Below, one piece after another: positions 1 through 6,011 of a DNA stretch of 6,011 nt. This stretch comes from JANYHY01 sp043784605. Its GTDB lineage: Bacteria; Myxococcota_A; Polyangia; Polyangiales; Polyangiaceae. A program made the translations under genes and the position numbers. Each line of letters begins with the position of its first letter. Position 1 is the stretch's first letter. The DNA lies in assembly GCA_043784605.1 (NCBI GenBank), contig JAYVYD010000180.1, positions 1 through 6,011 of the forward strand. The letters are read 5' to 3'. The notes beneath the pieces were generated by a model. That model made no database searches and was not told the origin of the DNA. It saw nothing but the letters and a program-made list of their open reading frames with translations.

Positions 1-264
1 GATGTCGCTCGTGCCGCGAATGGTGACGTCGGGGATGCCTACGATTCCGTCGAACACCGTGAGCTTGCCGGATGCGAAGCGCAGCGTGATCGCGACCTCG
101 GCGTCCTCCGCGACGATCGCGACGGACCCGCTGATGCTGTCGAAGTCCGCCTTTTTGTGGGGTTTCGCCTCGAGGTTCTGGCGCACGAGTTCGCTCAGCA
201 TCACGGCGAACCCGTTGTCTTCGGCGCCGGGGGCGAGCAAGATCGCGTTGTGCACGGCTCCCAT
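1..264 (-). CDS. SCP2-like lipid/sterol-binding domain protein, N-terminal part (runs off left edge)
   Basis: An open frame of 88 codons with no stop runs on the minus strand from an ATG at 264-262 to the window edge, so the C-terminus is missing. An in-frame TGA lies 11 codons upstream of the ATG, which makes this the only sensible start; no strong ribosome binding site is visible. The protein begins MGAVHNAILLAPGAEDNGFA. An amphipathic helical stretch (about residues 18-34) is followed by alternating beta-like segments (AIVAEDAEVAITLRF, KLTVFDGIVGIPDVTIRG). A beta sheet with a short 'G-x-L-x-V-x-x-G...PDVxIxG' pattern resembles SCP2 (sterol carrier protein 2) domains, which bind sterols, lipids or acyl-CoA in a hydrophobic tunnel. 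There is no signal peptide or membrane segment, so it is probably cytoplasmic. It is transcribed divergently from the sigma factor operon. The family call rests on pattern recognition over a partial sequence; the reading frame is more certain than the name. Confidence 0.6.
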   Translation of the reverse strand, partial: MGAVHNAILLAPGAEDNGFAVMLSELVRQNLEAKPHKKADFDSISGSVAIVAEDAEVAITLRFASGKLTVFDGIVGIPDVTIRGTSDI

Positions 265-400
265 CTGACGCGAGGTCGGTGCGGCGTCAAGCAGTCAGAG
301 TGTCGGTCCGCGCCGTGTAAGGTGCGCGCACGGCTCGCGTTCTGTTCATGTGCACCTCGCTCTCCCCCAAAGCCTCGCAGGCTCGGCTATCGTCACGCGC
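265..400. promoter_or_regulatory. Divergent intergenic region with short dyads
   Basis: This spacer separates the leftward SCP2-like gene from the rightward sigma factor, so it should hold promoters for both. Visible structure: CCGTG at 313-317 and CACGG at 329-333 are inverted copies, and between them lies the perfect 10-bp palindrome GTGCGCGCAC (322-331). A short AGCCT-CGC-AGGCT hairpin sits at 371-383. On the minus strand, GAACAGAAC (347-339) followed by TTACAC about 18 bp further on loosely resembles an ECF-type -35/-10 layout that would serve the SCP2-like gene. None of these is a strong consensus match, and GC-rich DNA yields such dyads by chance. If the sigma factor starts at the alternative GTG at 350, the region shrinks to 85 bp and the 371-383 hairpin is coding. 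Confidence 0.3.
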
Positions 401-1009
401 GTGGCGGAGGACGCGCAGCTTGAGGTAGAGCGCCAGCTCGTCCAACGTGCGAAGGCCGGGGATCGACAGGCGACCGGTGAGCTCTTGAAGAAGTACGGCC
501 CCTGCCTTTACCGCGCAGTGCTGCTCCCGCGATTGGGCTCGGAGGCCGTCGCCAAGGACGCGCTCAGTGAGACCTACGCGAAGGTCGTCGAGCGCATTCA
601 CCAGTTCGAGTGGCAGGGCGTCGGCTTCTATCCGTGGCTGCGCACCGTGGCGCTGCGCGTCGCGCTCGACATGCTGCGTGCGCGCAAGCGGCTCGTCGTC
701 TGGGATGCGGAGGACGTCGCGCGCGAGGTCGATGCGACCAACACCGAGACGCCGATCGATCAGGCGCTAAGCGATCACCGCGACCGCGAGGCGTCGAAGC
801 GAAAGGTCGAGGAGGCTTTGTCGAAGATCAATCCGCGCTACGCGAAGGCGCTGCGCTTGCGCGTGCTCGAGGAGCAGCCGCGCGACGAGGTCGCCAAGAT
901 CCTCGAAGTCACACCCGCCACGTTCGACGTGCTACTTCACAGAGCGACGGCGGCCCTCAAGAAGGCGCTCACGGAGCCGGGAAAGGAGGACGATCGTGGT
1001 CGAACATGA
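401..1009 (+). CDS. RNA polymerase sigma factor, sigma-70 family, ECF type
   Basis: A 202-residue protein that should bind core RNA polymerase and direct it to a specific promoter set. Region 2 lies at about residues 13-97. It contains a helix LVQRAKAGDRQATGELLKKY, the 'DALSETYAKVV' segment corresponding to the DAxQETF motif of ECF factors, and 'FYPWLRTVALRVALDMLRARKR', matching region 2.3-2.4 (typically FRAWLxxIAxNxxxDxxRRxxR). An acidic linker is followed by region 4 at about residues 138-193: 'LSKINPRYAKALRLRVLEEQ' and then a helix-turn-helix ending in 'LLHRATAALKKAL'. There is no long C-terminal extension. The start is uncertain: GTG at 401 gives a typical ECF N-terminus, while an in-frame GTG at 350 would add 17 residues that look unrelated to the family; neither has a clear Shine-Dalgarno sequence. 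The 3' end overlaps the next gene by 14 bp, the usual arrangement for a sigma factor and its regulator. The target promoters cannot be read from this window. Confidence 0.9.
   Translation: MAEDAQLEVERQLVQRAKAGDRQATGELLKKYGPCLYRAVLLPRLGSEAVAKDALSETYAKVVERIHQFEWQGVGFYPWLRTVALRVALDMLRARKRLVVWDAEDVAREVDATNTETPIDQALSDHRDREASKRKVEEALSKINPRYAKALRLRVLEEQPRDEVAKILEVTPATFDVLLHRATAALKKALTEPGKEDDRGRT
982..990 (+). promoter_or_regulatory. Strong ribosome binding site that fixes the 996 GTG start
   Basis: AAAGGAGGA lies inside the 3' end of the sigma factor gene and ends 5 bp before the GTG at 996. It is the best Shine-Dalgarno match in the window. It supports GTG 996 as the start of the putative anti-sigma gene, and hence the 14-bp overlap with the sigma factor, rather than a later start. 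Confidence 0.75.
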
Positions 1010-1496
1010 CGATTCGCTGGTCGACGCGATCTCTCCCGAAGAGGCCTCCGAAGAAGAGGCCTCCGAAGAAGAGCTCGCCGAGTCTGCACGGCTGCGCGAC
1101 GCGCTCGACGGCAAAGCAGAGACGGCAGATGCAGATCTGCTCCGCGCGGTCTCGCTTGCGCATGCGCCACACGCGCTTCCGCCGGCCGAAAATGAGCGCT
1201 TGGTGGAGAGAGCGATCGCGACTGCGAGGCCCGCGCGGCGTGCAACGGTCGTTCGCGTCATGTTCGCGTTCTCTGGCGTGGCGGCGATCGCGGCGACGGC
1301 GCTCATGTACCTGTCGACGCAAGCCTCCGTGGCTCGCCCGCCGCCGCTCGTGGCGGTCCGCTCGACGCAAGCGTTGTTCGACAAGCCGTTCGACTCTCGT
1401 GGGAGCGGGAGCGCGAGCGCGCGCATCGATCGCATCGCCTTGGCGCGTGAGGGGGACCTGCGCGAGAACCGTTTCGCCAAGTGGGGAGTGCGATGA
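996..1496 (+). CDS. Putative anti-sigma factor, single-pass inner-membrane protein
   Basis: A 166-residue protein encoded directly after the ECF sigma factor and overlapping it by 14 bp. Residues 1-30 are strongly acidic, with a duplicated EEASE unit (about residues 15-25). Residues 31-78 are predicted helical and end in 'ENERLVERAIATARPARR'. A hydrophobic segment at about residues 84-106 (VVRVMFAFSGVAAIAATALMYL) preceded by the arginines of 'RPARR' predicts one membrane helix, N-terminus in the cytoplasm and about 60 residues outside. Gene position and topology fit a membrane anti-sigma factor that holds the upstream sigma factor by its cytoplasmic part. Unlike zinc-binding (HxxxCxxC) anti-sigma factors it contains no cysteine at all, so it would have to belong to another class. 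No family match is recognised from sequence alone; the function is inferred from context. It is translated from a strong ribosome binding site and shares the ATGA overlap with the next gene. Confidence 0.7.
   Translation: MVEHDDSLVDAISPEEASEEEASEEELAESARLRDALDGKAETADADLLRAVSLAHAPHALPPAENERLVERAIATARPARRATVVRVMFAFSGVAAIAATALMYLSTQASVARPPPLVAVRSTQALFDKPFDSRGSGSASARIDRIALAREGDLRENRFAKWGVR
1036..1073 (+). repeat. 15-bp tandem repeat, two full copies plus flanking partials
   Basis: The unit GAGGCCTCCGAAGAA occurs at 1041-1055 and is repeated exactly at 1056-1070, followed by GAG. CCGAA just before the first copy (1036-1040) extends the periodicity. It is in frame and encodes the EEASE duplication in the acidic N-terminus of the putative anti-sigma protein. 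An exact duplication of this kind suggests recent slippage or unequal exchange; copy number could vary between strains without shifting the frame. Confidence 0.85.
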
Positions 1497-2056
1497 GGCT
1501 CGCCTGCCCCCTCGTCATGGTGCTCGCTGTCGCGCTCGGCGTCGCGGCGTGTGGCAAGACCGAACAGAACGCGTCTTCGGACCCGTCCGCGCAGGTCGTC
1601 GACAACAGCGTCATGGCGTACCTCTCGATGGCGCGCGCCCGACACCACGAGGCGAACGTGCAGGAGTCGCAGGGCGACATCGCCGGCGCGTTGGGCGCTC
1701 TCACGCTGCTCGCGCAGGCACCGACGCCACATCCGGGGGCCACGATCCCAGAGGTCGACGACGTGCTCGCCGACACGTACGCGCGTATGGCGGAGCTCGA
1801 GCTCGGGCGCGACGGCCTCGATGCAGCCGCGCGAGACGTCAGCCTCGGCCTGCTTCACGCCAAGGACGCGACTTTCTTCCGCGGTCACCTGCTCGAGGTC
1901 CAAGGCATCATCGAGGAGGCTCGCGGAAATCGCGCGGCGGACGCCGGCAACGCCGTCGAGGCCACACAAGCGCGCAAGCACGCCGTCGAGCTGCTGCGCG
2001 AGGCGATCGCAATCCAGGAGAAGGTCGTGCAGCGGAAGACCGAGGGGGACCCATGA
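1493..2056 (+). CDS. TPR-like helical lipoprotein
   Basis: A 187-residue secreted lipoprotein. Residues 1-20 form a lipoprotein signal peptide: MRLACPLVMVLAVALGVAAC, with lipobox V-A-A-C and the modified cysteine at residue 20. Gly at +2 is not an inner-membrane retention signal by the enterobacterial rule, so outer-membrane placement is likely. The mature part is almost wholly helical with an alanine/leucine pattern of about 34-residue units ('ARHHEANVQESQGDIAGAL', 'VLADTYARMAELELGRDG', 'KHAVELLREAIAIQEKVV') resembling degenerate tetratricopeptide repeats, which usually mediate protein contacts. ATG 1493 overlaps the previous stop as ATGA and has GGGGAG at 1483-1488; a GTG at 1481 is in frame but would put that site inside the gene and lengthen the signal peptide for no gain. 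The gene is cotranscribed with the sigma factor by layout. No specific function is recognised. Confidence 0.8.
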   Translation: MRLACPLVMVLAVALGVAACGKTEQNASSDPSAQVVDNSVMAYLSMARARHHEANVQESQGDIAGALGALTLLAQAPTPHPGATIPEVDDVLADTYARMAELELGRDGLDAAARDVSLGLLHAKDATFFRGHLLEVQGIIEEARGNRAADAGNAVEATQARKHAVELLREAIAIQEKVVQRKTEGDP

Positions 2057-2472
2057 GGCGTCTGTTGGCCGCGACGCTCTCCGTATTCGTTTGCTCGGTC
2101 GCGTGCGGCGGCGCAATGGCTCCAGAGGCGCCAAAATCCGTCGCTCCGTCCCCTCGGAACGGCGGCGCCGAGGGGGTGCCGTCGACGCCGAGCGACACCT
2201 CGACCGCTTCGCCCGCTCCCATGCATCAGCAGTCGACCCCGGGGACGTTCGGTCAACCGCCGAGCCGAGAGCGCTCCGACTTCGAGCGCGCAGAGCAACA
2301 AGTGAACGCGTCGATCGGCGATTGCACTACCGCATGCCGCGCGCTCGCTTCGATGGAGAGCGCAGCTCACCATCTGTGCGACCTGGGCGACGACAGTGAG
2401 TGCCGCGCGGCCCAGCAGCGCGTCGTCGCCGCGCGTGATCGAGTGGAGCGCGCGTGCGGGAAGTGTCGTTGA
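2053..2472 (+). CDS. Small six-cysteine lipoprotein of unknown function
   Basis: A 139-residue lipoprotein. The signal peptide MRRLLAATLSVFVCSVAC has the lipobox S-V-A-C with the modified cysteine at residue 18, and Gly-Gly follows. Residues 20-75 are rich in Pro, Ser, Thr and Ala and look like a disordered tether. Residues 76-139 form a compact helical domain with six cysteines at 91, 95, 109, 117, 135 and 138, spaced C-x3-C-x13-C-x7-C-x17-C-x2-C and ending in ACGKCR. The regular spacing suggests disulfides or metal binding in the periplasm. The true start is the ATG at 2053: it overlaps the previous stop as ATGA and has GAGGGGG at 2042-2048. The same frame is open far upstream, but that part is antiparallel noise of GC-rich DNA with no signal sequence. 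Lack of a known fold means the function is open; partners are probably the neighbouring lipoprotein or envelope enzymes. Confidence 0.8.
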   Translation: MRRLLAATLSVFVCSVACGGAMAPEAPKSVAPSPRNGGAEGVPSTPSDTSTASPAPMHQQSTPGTFGQPPSRERSDFERAEQQVNASIGDCTTACRALASMESAAHHLCDLGDDSECRAAQQRVVAARDRVERACGKCR

Positions 2473-3374
2473 CGGATCTGCGGCTCGGCGGGACTTGGTC
2501 GCTCGGACAGCGCGCCAAGAACGACGTGATCTACGTGCTCGCGATGACCGCGCTCGCGGGCTGCCGCGTGTTGCCCCGACGGGCGCTCGGCGGTGCCACG
2601 CGTGCGCTCGCGCGGGTCGCCAGCGTGCTCGCGCGGGGCGAGCGGCAGCGCGCTCTCTCCAACGTGAGGCGCGTCCTCGCCGTGGATGAGCGCGCGGCGA
2701 CGGTGCTCGTCGATCAGTGCTTCCTCTCCATGGGTGACATGCTCGCGGACTCGATCGCTGCGCTGTTTGACGCGCCCGCGGAGCTCTCCATGAGCGCGGC
2801 GTCGCACGCGACCCTGCACGCCGCGATCGCCGAAGGACGCGGCGTCGTGCTCCCAAGCGCTCACCTCGGCCCGTGGGAGCGCGTCGCGTTCACGCTCGTC
2901 AAGGCCAACGTCCCACTCGTGACGCTCGTGCGTGAGAGCTACGACCCTCGCTTCGATCGGGTGCTCTCGAGGGTTCGCGAGCGCGCCGGCGTCCGCACGA
3001 TCCCCCGAGGCTCTCCGCACGCGGCGATCCACATCGTTCGCGCGCTGCGGCGCGGGCTCGTCCTCGGCGCACCGATGGATCTCAAATCGCGCGTCTCTTC
3101 GGTGCGCGTGCCGTTCCTCGGCGTGCCGGCAGACACCGCCGTGGGGCCGGCACGAATCGCCCTGCGCGCGAACGTCCCCGTGGTCGTGGCCACGCTCGAG
3201 CAGCTCCCGAGCGGCGCGCGCGAGGTCACCGCGACGCGCCTCGACACCTCGAAACTCGATCGCGACGACCCCGATGCGGCTCGCGCGTTGACGACGCAAA
3301 TCAACGACGAGCTGTCGCGCAGGATCCTCACGGCGCCTAGTTTATGGCCCTGGATGCATCCACGCTGGGACTGA
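2454..3374 (+). CDS. LpxL/HtrB-type lysophospholipid / lipid A acyltransferase
   Basis: A 306-residue protein of the lipid A biosynthesis acyltransferase family, which moves a fatty acyl chain from acyl-ACP or acyl-CoA to a lipid acceptor at the inner membrane. An N-terminal hydrophobic stretch (about residues 24-38) probably associates with the membrane. The catalytic H-x4-[D/E] motif is present as HLGPWE (His137, Glu142). The conserved block 'PMDLKSRVSSVRVPFLGVPA' followed by 'VGPARIALRANVPVVV' and the C-terminal signature PSLWPWMHPRWD (residues 295-306; family pattern P-x-x-W-x-W-x-H-x-R-W) are also seen. The length is typical. The start is uncertain: GTG 2454 has GGAG 5 bp upstream and overlaps the previous gene by 19 bp, whereas TTG 2469 has GGGAAG 5 bp upstream and would give a 4-bp TTGA overlap. 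The precise acceptor is unknown; family members also act on ornithine lipids or other substrates. It closes the sigma factor gene unit. Confidence 0.88.
   Translation: MREVSLTDLRLGGTWSLGQRAKNDVIYVLAMTALAGCRVLPRRALGGATRALARVASVLARGERQRALSNVRRVLAVDERAATVLVDQCFLSMGDMLADSIAALFDAPAELSMSAASHATLHAAIAEGRGVVLPSAHLGPWERVAFTLVKANVPLVTLVRESYDPRFDRVLSRVRERAGVRTIPRGSPHAAIHIVRALRRGLVLGAPMDLKSRVSSVRVPFLGVPADTAVGPARIALRANVPVVVATLEQLPSGAREVTATRLDTSKLDRDDPDAARALTTQINDELSRRILTAPSLWPWMHPRWD
3351..3362. promoter_or_regulatory. Perfect 12-bp palindrome, possible operator half of a pair
   Basis: TGGATGCATCCA reads identically on both strands. It lies in the last codons of the acyltransferase, where it encodes the conserved W-M-H-P, so protein constraint may explain it. 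It matches the dyad at 3387-3398 at 9 of 12 positions, with centres 36 bp apart, which is why it is listed as a possible regulator-binding site for the downstream chaperone genes. Confidence 0.25.
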
Positions 3375-3386
3375 CGGCGGTTTCGA

Positions 3387-3398
3387 TTGATACATCAA
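3387..3398. promoter_or_regulatory. TTGAT-AC-ATCAA dyad in the J-protein leader
   Basis: Two 5-bp inverted arms, TTGAT and ATCAA, surround an AC centre. The element is AT-rich against a very GC-rich background and lies in non-coding DNA, 12 bp after the acyltransferase stop and about 100 bp before the probable start of the J-domain gene. It could be an operator for the chaperone operon. It is not a CIRCE element, and no sigma-32-like or sigma-70-like promoter with good spacing was found next to it; TACACT at 3458-3463 is a possible -10 without a matching -35. Confidence 0.3.
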
Positions 3399-3407
3399 CG
3401 ACCCAGG

Positions 3408-3436
3408 GCACCCAAAGTTCGGCCTATTTTTGGTGC
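3408..3436 (+). other. Imperfect hairpin in the J-protein/dnaK leader
   Basis: GCACCCAAAGT (3408-3418) can pair with ATTTTTGGTGC (3426-3436): nine Watson-Crick pairs, one G-U pair and one C/T mismatch, around a 7-nt loop TCGGCCT. The hairpin sits between the acyltransferase stop and the J-domain start. It could attenuate or terminate read-through from the upstream gene unit, act as an operator dyad, or form in the leader RNA. The T run is inside the stem rather than after it, so it is a poor intrinsic terminator. Confidence 0.35.
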
Positions 3437-3496
3437 GCCTCGGTCAAGCCTCTCGTCTACACTGAGCGGCGGCGAAGCCACGCCGTCTCCCATCAC

Positions 3497-4987
3497 GTGA
3501 CCGCTCCACGCCGCGTCCCCCGCCTCCTATCGCTCCCGCCTGGGAAGTCGCTGCAGTCGTTTCCGCTCGGCCCGGTCGATGGATTCATCCTCTCGCGCAT
3601 CGACGGGTCGTCCGCCGATTCGGAGATCGTTGCGGTCACCGGGCTCGACGCGAGCATGGTCCAAGCATCGCTCGAGAAGCTCGTGAGCTTGGGGATCATC
3701 AGCTACGGCGACCCGCCGCAGACGACTCCCCAGATCCTGCCGCCGCCGAGCGCGCCTCGGGTCACCGGCGAGACGATCCCTCCTCGGCCCGTCCAGGACA
3801 ATCCATCGCCGCAGAGACTGGACTCGCGATCGGAGGCGCCGTCCGCGCCGCGCGGTCTCTATGATCCCGCAGAGCTAGACGAGGACGTCGACATCGACAA
3901 GGACCACCGACGCAAGATCCTGGACCTCTTTTACGTACTCGACGAGCTCGATCACTACGCGCTGCTGGGCCTGCCGCGTACAGCAGACAAGAAGACGGTC
4001 AAGCGCGCGTACTACGAAGCCGCCAGTCTCTTTCATCCGGACAAGTTCTTCCGCAAGCGGCTCGGCGCGTTCAAGAACAAGATGGAAGCGGTGTTCTCAC
4101 GCGTGACGCTTGCGCATGACACCCTCACGAACAGCGAGGTACGCCAGGAGTACGACGCGTACCTTGGCGATCAGCAGGCTGCAGCGGCGATCGAGGCCGA
4201 TCTGTTCGCGCCCGTAGCTCCGCTCGAACCCGTGCCGACGACCAGCGCGCCGCCGCCGCCGCCGAAGGTCACGGCTTCCGAGTCGCCCGAGCTCATGCAC
4301 GCCAACGCCGCGCCACGCCAGTCCGAGCAAGCACGACGTGAAGCCCTCGCGCGCAGGCTCATGGGCGGCTCTGTCGCACCACCGCGCCAACCGAGCGTGC
4401 CTCAGATGCGGGCCGTGACCAGCGATCCGGCGGCGCTCCGCAGGCACTACAAGACGCGCGTCGACGCGGCGCGCGAGCGCATGGTCAAAGAGTACGTGGA
4501 ACAAGCTACCGCGGCGATGGAGAAGAGCGACTGGGGCATGGCGCTCACCTCGTTCAAGCTAGCGATGGCCGCCGCCCCGGACGATACGGAGCTGCGCGCG
4601 AGCTTGGTCGAGGCGCAGGCGAAGGCGACGCGGCAGCTCGCGGAGAACTACCAGCGGCAAGCTCAGTACGAAGAGAAGGGGCAGCGGTGGGCGGAGGCCG
4701 CGCGCTCTTGGACGCGCGTGACCAAGGCTCGCCCCGACTCCGTCGAGGCCCACGAGCGTGCGGCGCATTGCCTGGTCGGCGCGCAGGGAAACCTGCATGA
4801 GGCAGCCACTCTGGCGCGACGCGCGATCACGCTCGACCCATCCAAGACGTCATATCGCGTGACGCTCGCGAAGGTCTACATCGCGGCTGGGCTAGGACTG
4901 AATGCCAAGCGAGAGCTCGAAGCCGCTCTTCAGATGGCGCCGGGGGATGCTAGTATCCAGACTTTGCTCAAGCGTATCAGAGCCTGA
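3497..4987 (+). CDS. J-domain (DnaJ-like) co-chaperone with N-terminal winged-helix-like domain and C-terminal TPRs
   Basis: A 496-residue modular cytoplasmic protein. Residues 7-72 (RVPRLLSLPPGKSLQSFPLG through SLGIISYGD) look like a small winged-helix-type domain with 'DGFILSRIDG'. A proline-rich linker follows (about 73-130). The J domain spans about 150-222, with the essential HPD at 180-182 ('LFHPDKF') and the closing 'RQEYDAYLG'. A second disordered linker contains five consecutive prolines (252-256). Residues from about 329 to the end are TPR-like helices. There is no Gly/Phe-rich region and no CxxCxGxG zinc repeat, so this is a specialised (class C) J protein, not housekeeping DnaJ. 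It should stimulate the ATPase of the DnaK encoded 14 bp downstream and use the TPRs to bind clients. The start chosen is GTG 3497, where family-like sequence begins; an in-frame ATG at 3344 would overlap the acyltransferase by 31 bp and add 51 unlike residues. No clear Shine-Dalgarno precedes GTG 3497, so the start is moderately sure. Confidence 0.85.
   Translation: MTAPRRVPRLLSLPPGKSLQSFPLGPVDGFILSRIDGSSADSEIVAVTGLDASMVQASLEKLVSLGIISYGDPPQTTPQILPPPSAPRVTGETIPPRPVQDNPSPQRLDSRSEAPSAPRGLYDPAELDEDVDIDKDHRRKILDLFYVLDELDHYALLGLPRTADKKTVKRAYYEAASLFHPDKFFRKRLGAFKNKMEAVFSRVTLAHDTLTNSEVRQEYDAYLGDQQAAAAIEADLFAPVAPLEPVPTTSAPPPPPKVTASESPELMHANAAPRQSEQARREALARRLMGGSVAPPRQPSVPQMRAVTSDPAALRRHYKTRVDAARERMVKEYVEQATAAMEKSDWGMALTSFKLAMAAAPDDTELRASLVEAQAKATRQLAENYQRQAQYEEKGQRWAEAARSWTRVTKARPDSVEAHERAAHCLVGAQGNLHEAATLARRAITLDPSKTSYRVTLAKVYIAAGLGLNAKRELEAALQMAPGDASIQTLLKRIRA
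4250..4264 (+). repeat. (CCG)5 microsatellite coding five prolines
   Basis: Five CCG codons in a row encode Pro252-Pro256 in the linker between the J domain and the TPR region. Runs of three or more prolines stall ribosomes and normally need elongation factor P; here the run lies just after the J domain. A triplet repeat in a disordered linker can change length without harm. Confidence 0.7.
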
Positions 4988-5001
4988 GATACAAGAGGAC
5001 C

Positions 5002-6011
<1,010 letters not shown>

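Noticed and set aside
269..295. TTGACG on the minus strand just upstream of the SCP2-like ATG, a -35-like hexamer
   Set aside because: It is only about 20 bp from the start codon, leaving no room for a -10 and a leader, and there is no -10 match at the right spacing.
610..2052. Long upstream extension of the six-cysteine lipoprotein frame
   Set aside because: It runs out of frame through three well-supported genes and encodes Arg-rich low-complexity sequence; the signal peptide and ATGA overlap at 2053 mark the real start.
932..2134. A 400-codon minus-strand frame across the sigma/anti-sigma/lipoprotein genes
   Set aside because: The composition is Arg/Ser/Ala-rich without motifs, and it is antisense to three genes with good starts, ribosome sites and signal peptides.
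1885..3299. Overlapping minus-strand frames of 310 and 323 codons
   Set aside because: Both are Arg/Ala/His-rich shadows antisense to the lipoprotein and acyltransferase genes, with no recognisable domain.
3458..3463. TACACT as a -10 box for the J-protein/dnaK unit
   Set aside because: No -35-like hexamer lies 16-18 bp upstream; TTGGTG at 3430-3435 is 22 bp away. It is kept only as a remark, not as a promoter call.

Overview
The window is dense, GC-rich coding DNA with GTG starts, stop/start overlaps and almost no spacer. Its gene content suggests a member of the Myxococcota (deltaproteobacterial type): an ECF-type sigma factor operon with small lipoproteins, a J-domain/TPR fusion with proline-rich linkers, and a DnaK paralogue. 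The lineage is inferred from style and content; no rRNA or other marker gene is present.

Layout. At the left edge the start of a small SCP2-like (sterol carrier/lipid-binding fold) protein runs leftward out of the window (1-264, minus). A divergent intergenic region of about 136 bp (265-400) follows. Everything to its right is on the plus strand. First comes a five-gene unit with overlapping ends: an ECF-type sigma factor (401-1009), a single-pass membrane protein in the anti-sigma position (996-1496), a TPR-like lipoprotein (1493-2056), a small six-cysteine lipoprotein (2053-2472) and an LpxL/HtrB-type acyltransferase (2454-3374). A leader of about 120 bp (3375-3496) then holds a dyad and an imperfect hairpin. 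It is followed by a J-domain protein with an N-terminal winged-helix-like domain and C-terminal TPRs (3497-4987), and 14 bp later by dnaK (5002 to the right edge, incomplete).

How the genes may work together. The first unit reads as an envelope-response module: a sigma factor, its probable membrane-bound regulator, two probable outer-membrane lipoproteins and an enzyme that acylates a lipid A-like or other lipid precursor. The second unit is a chaperone pair in which the J-domain/TPR protein probably recruits clients to the adjacent DnaK. The protein families are well supported for the sigma factor, acyltransferase, J-domain protein and DnaK. The anti-sigma role, the lipoprotein functions and the regulatory sites are inference.

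No tRNA, rRNA, CRISPR array, insertion sequence or phage gene was seen. I found no system that can be called clearly new. The points most worth a second look are the sigma/lipoprotein/acyltransferase operon, the conserved-looking cysteine pattern of the small lipoprotein, and a pair of similar 12-bp dyads ahead of the J-protein/dnaK unit.
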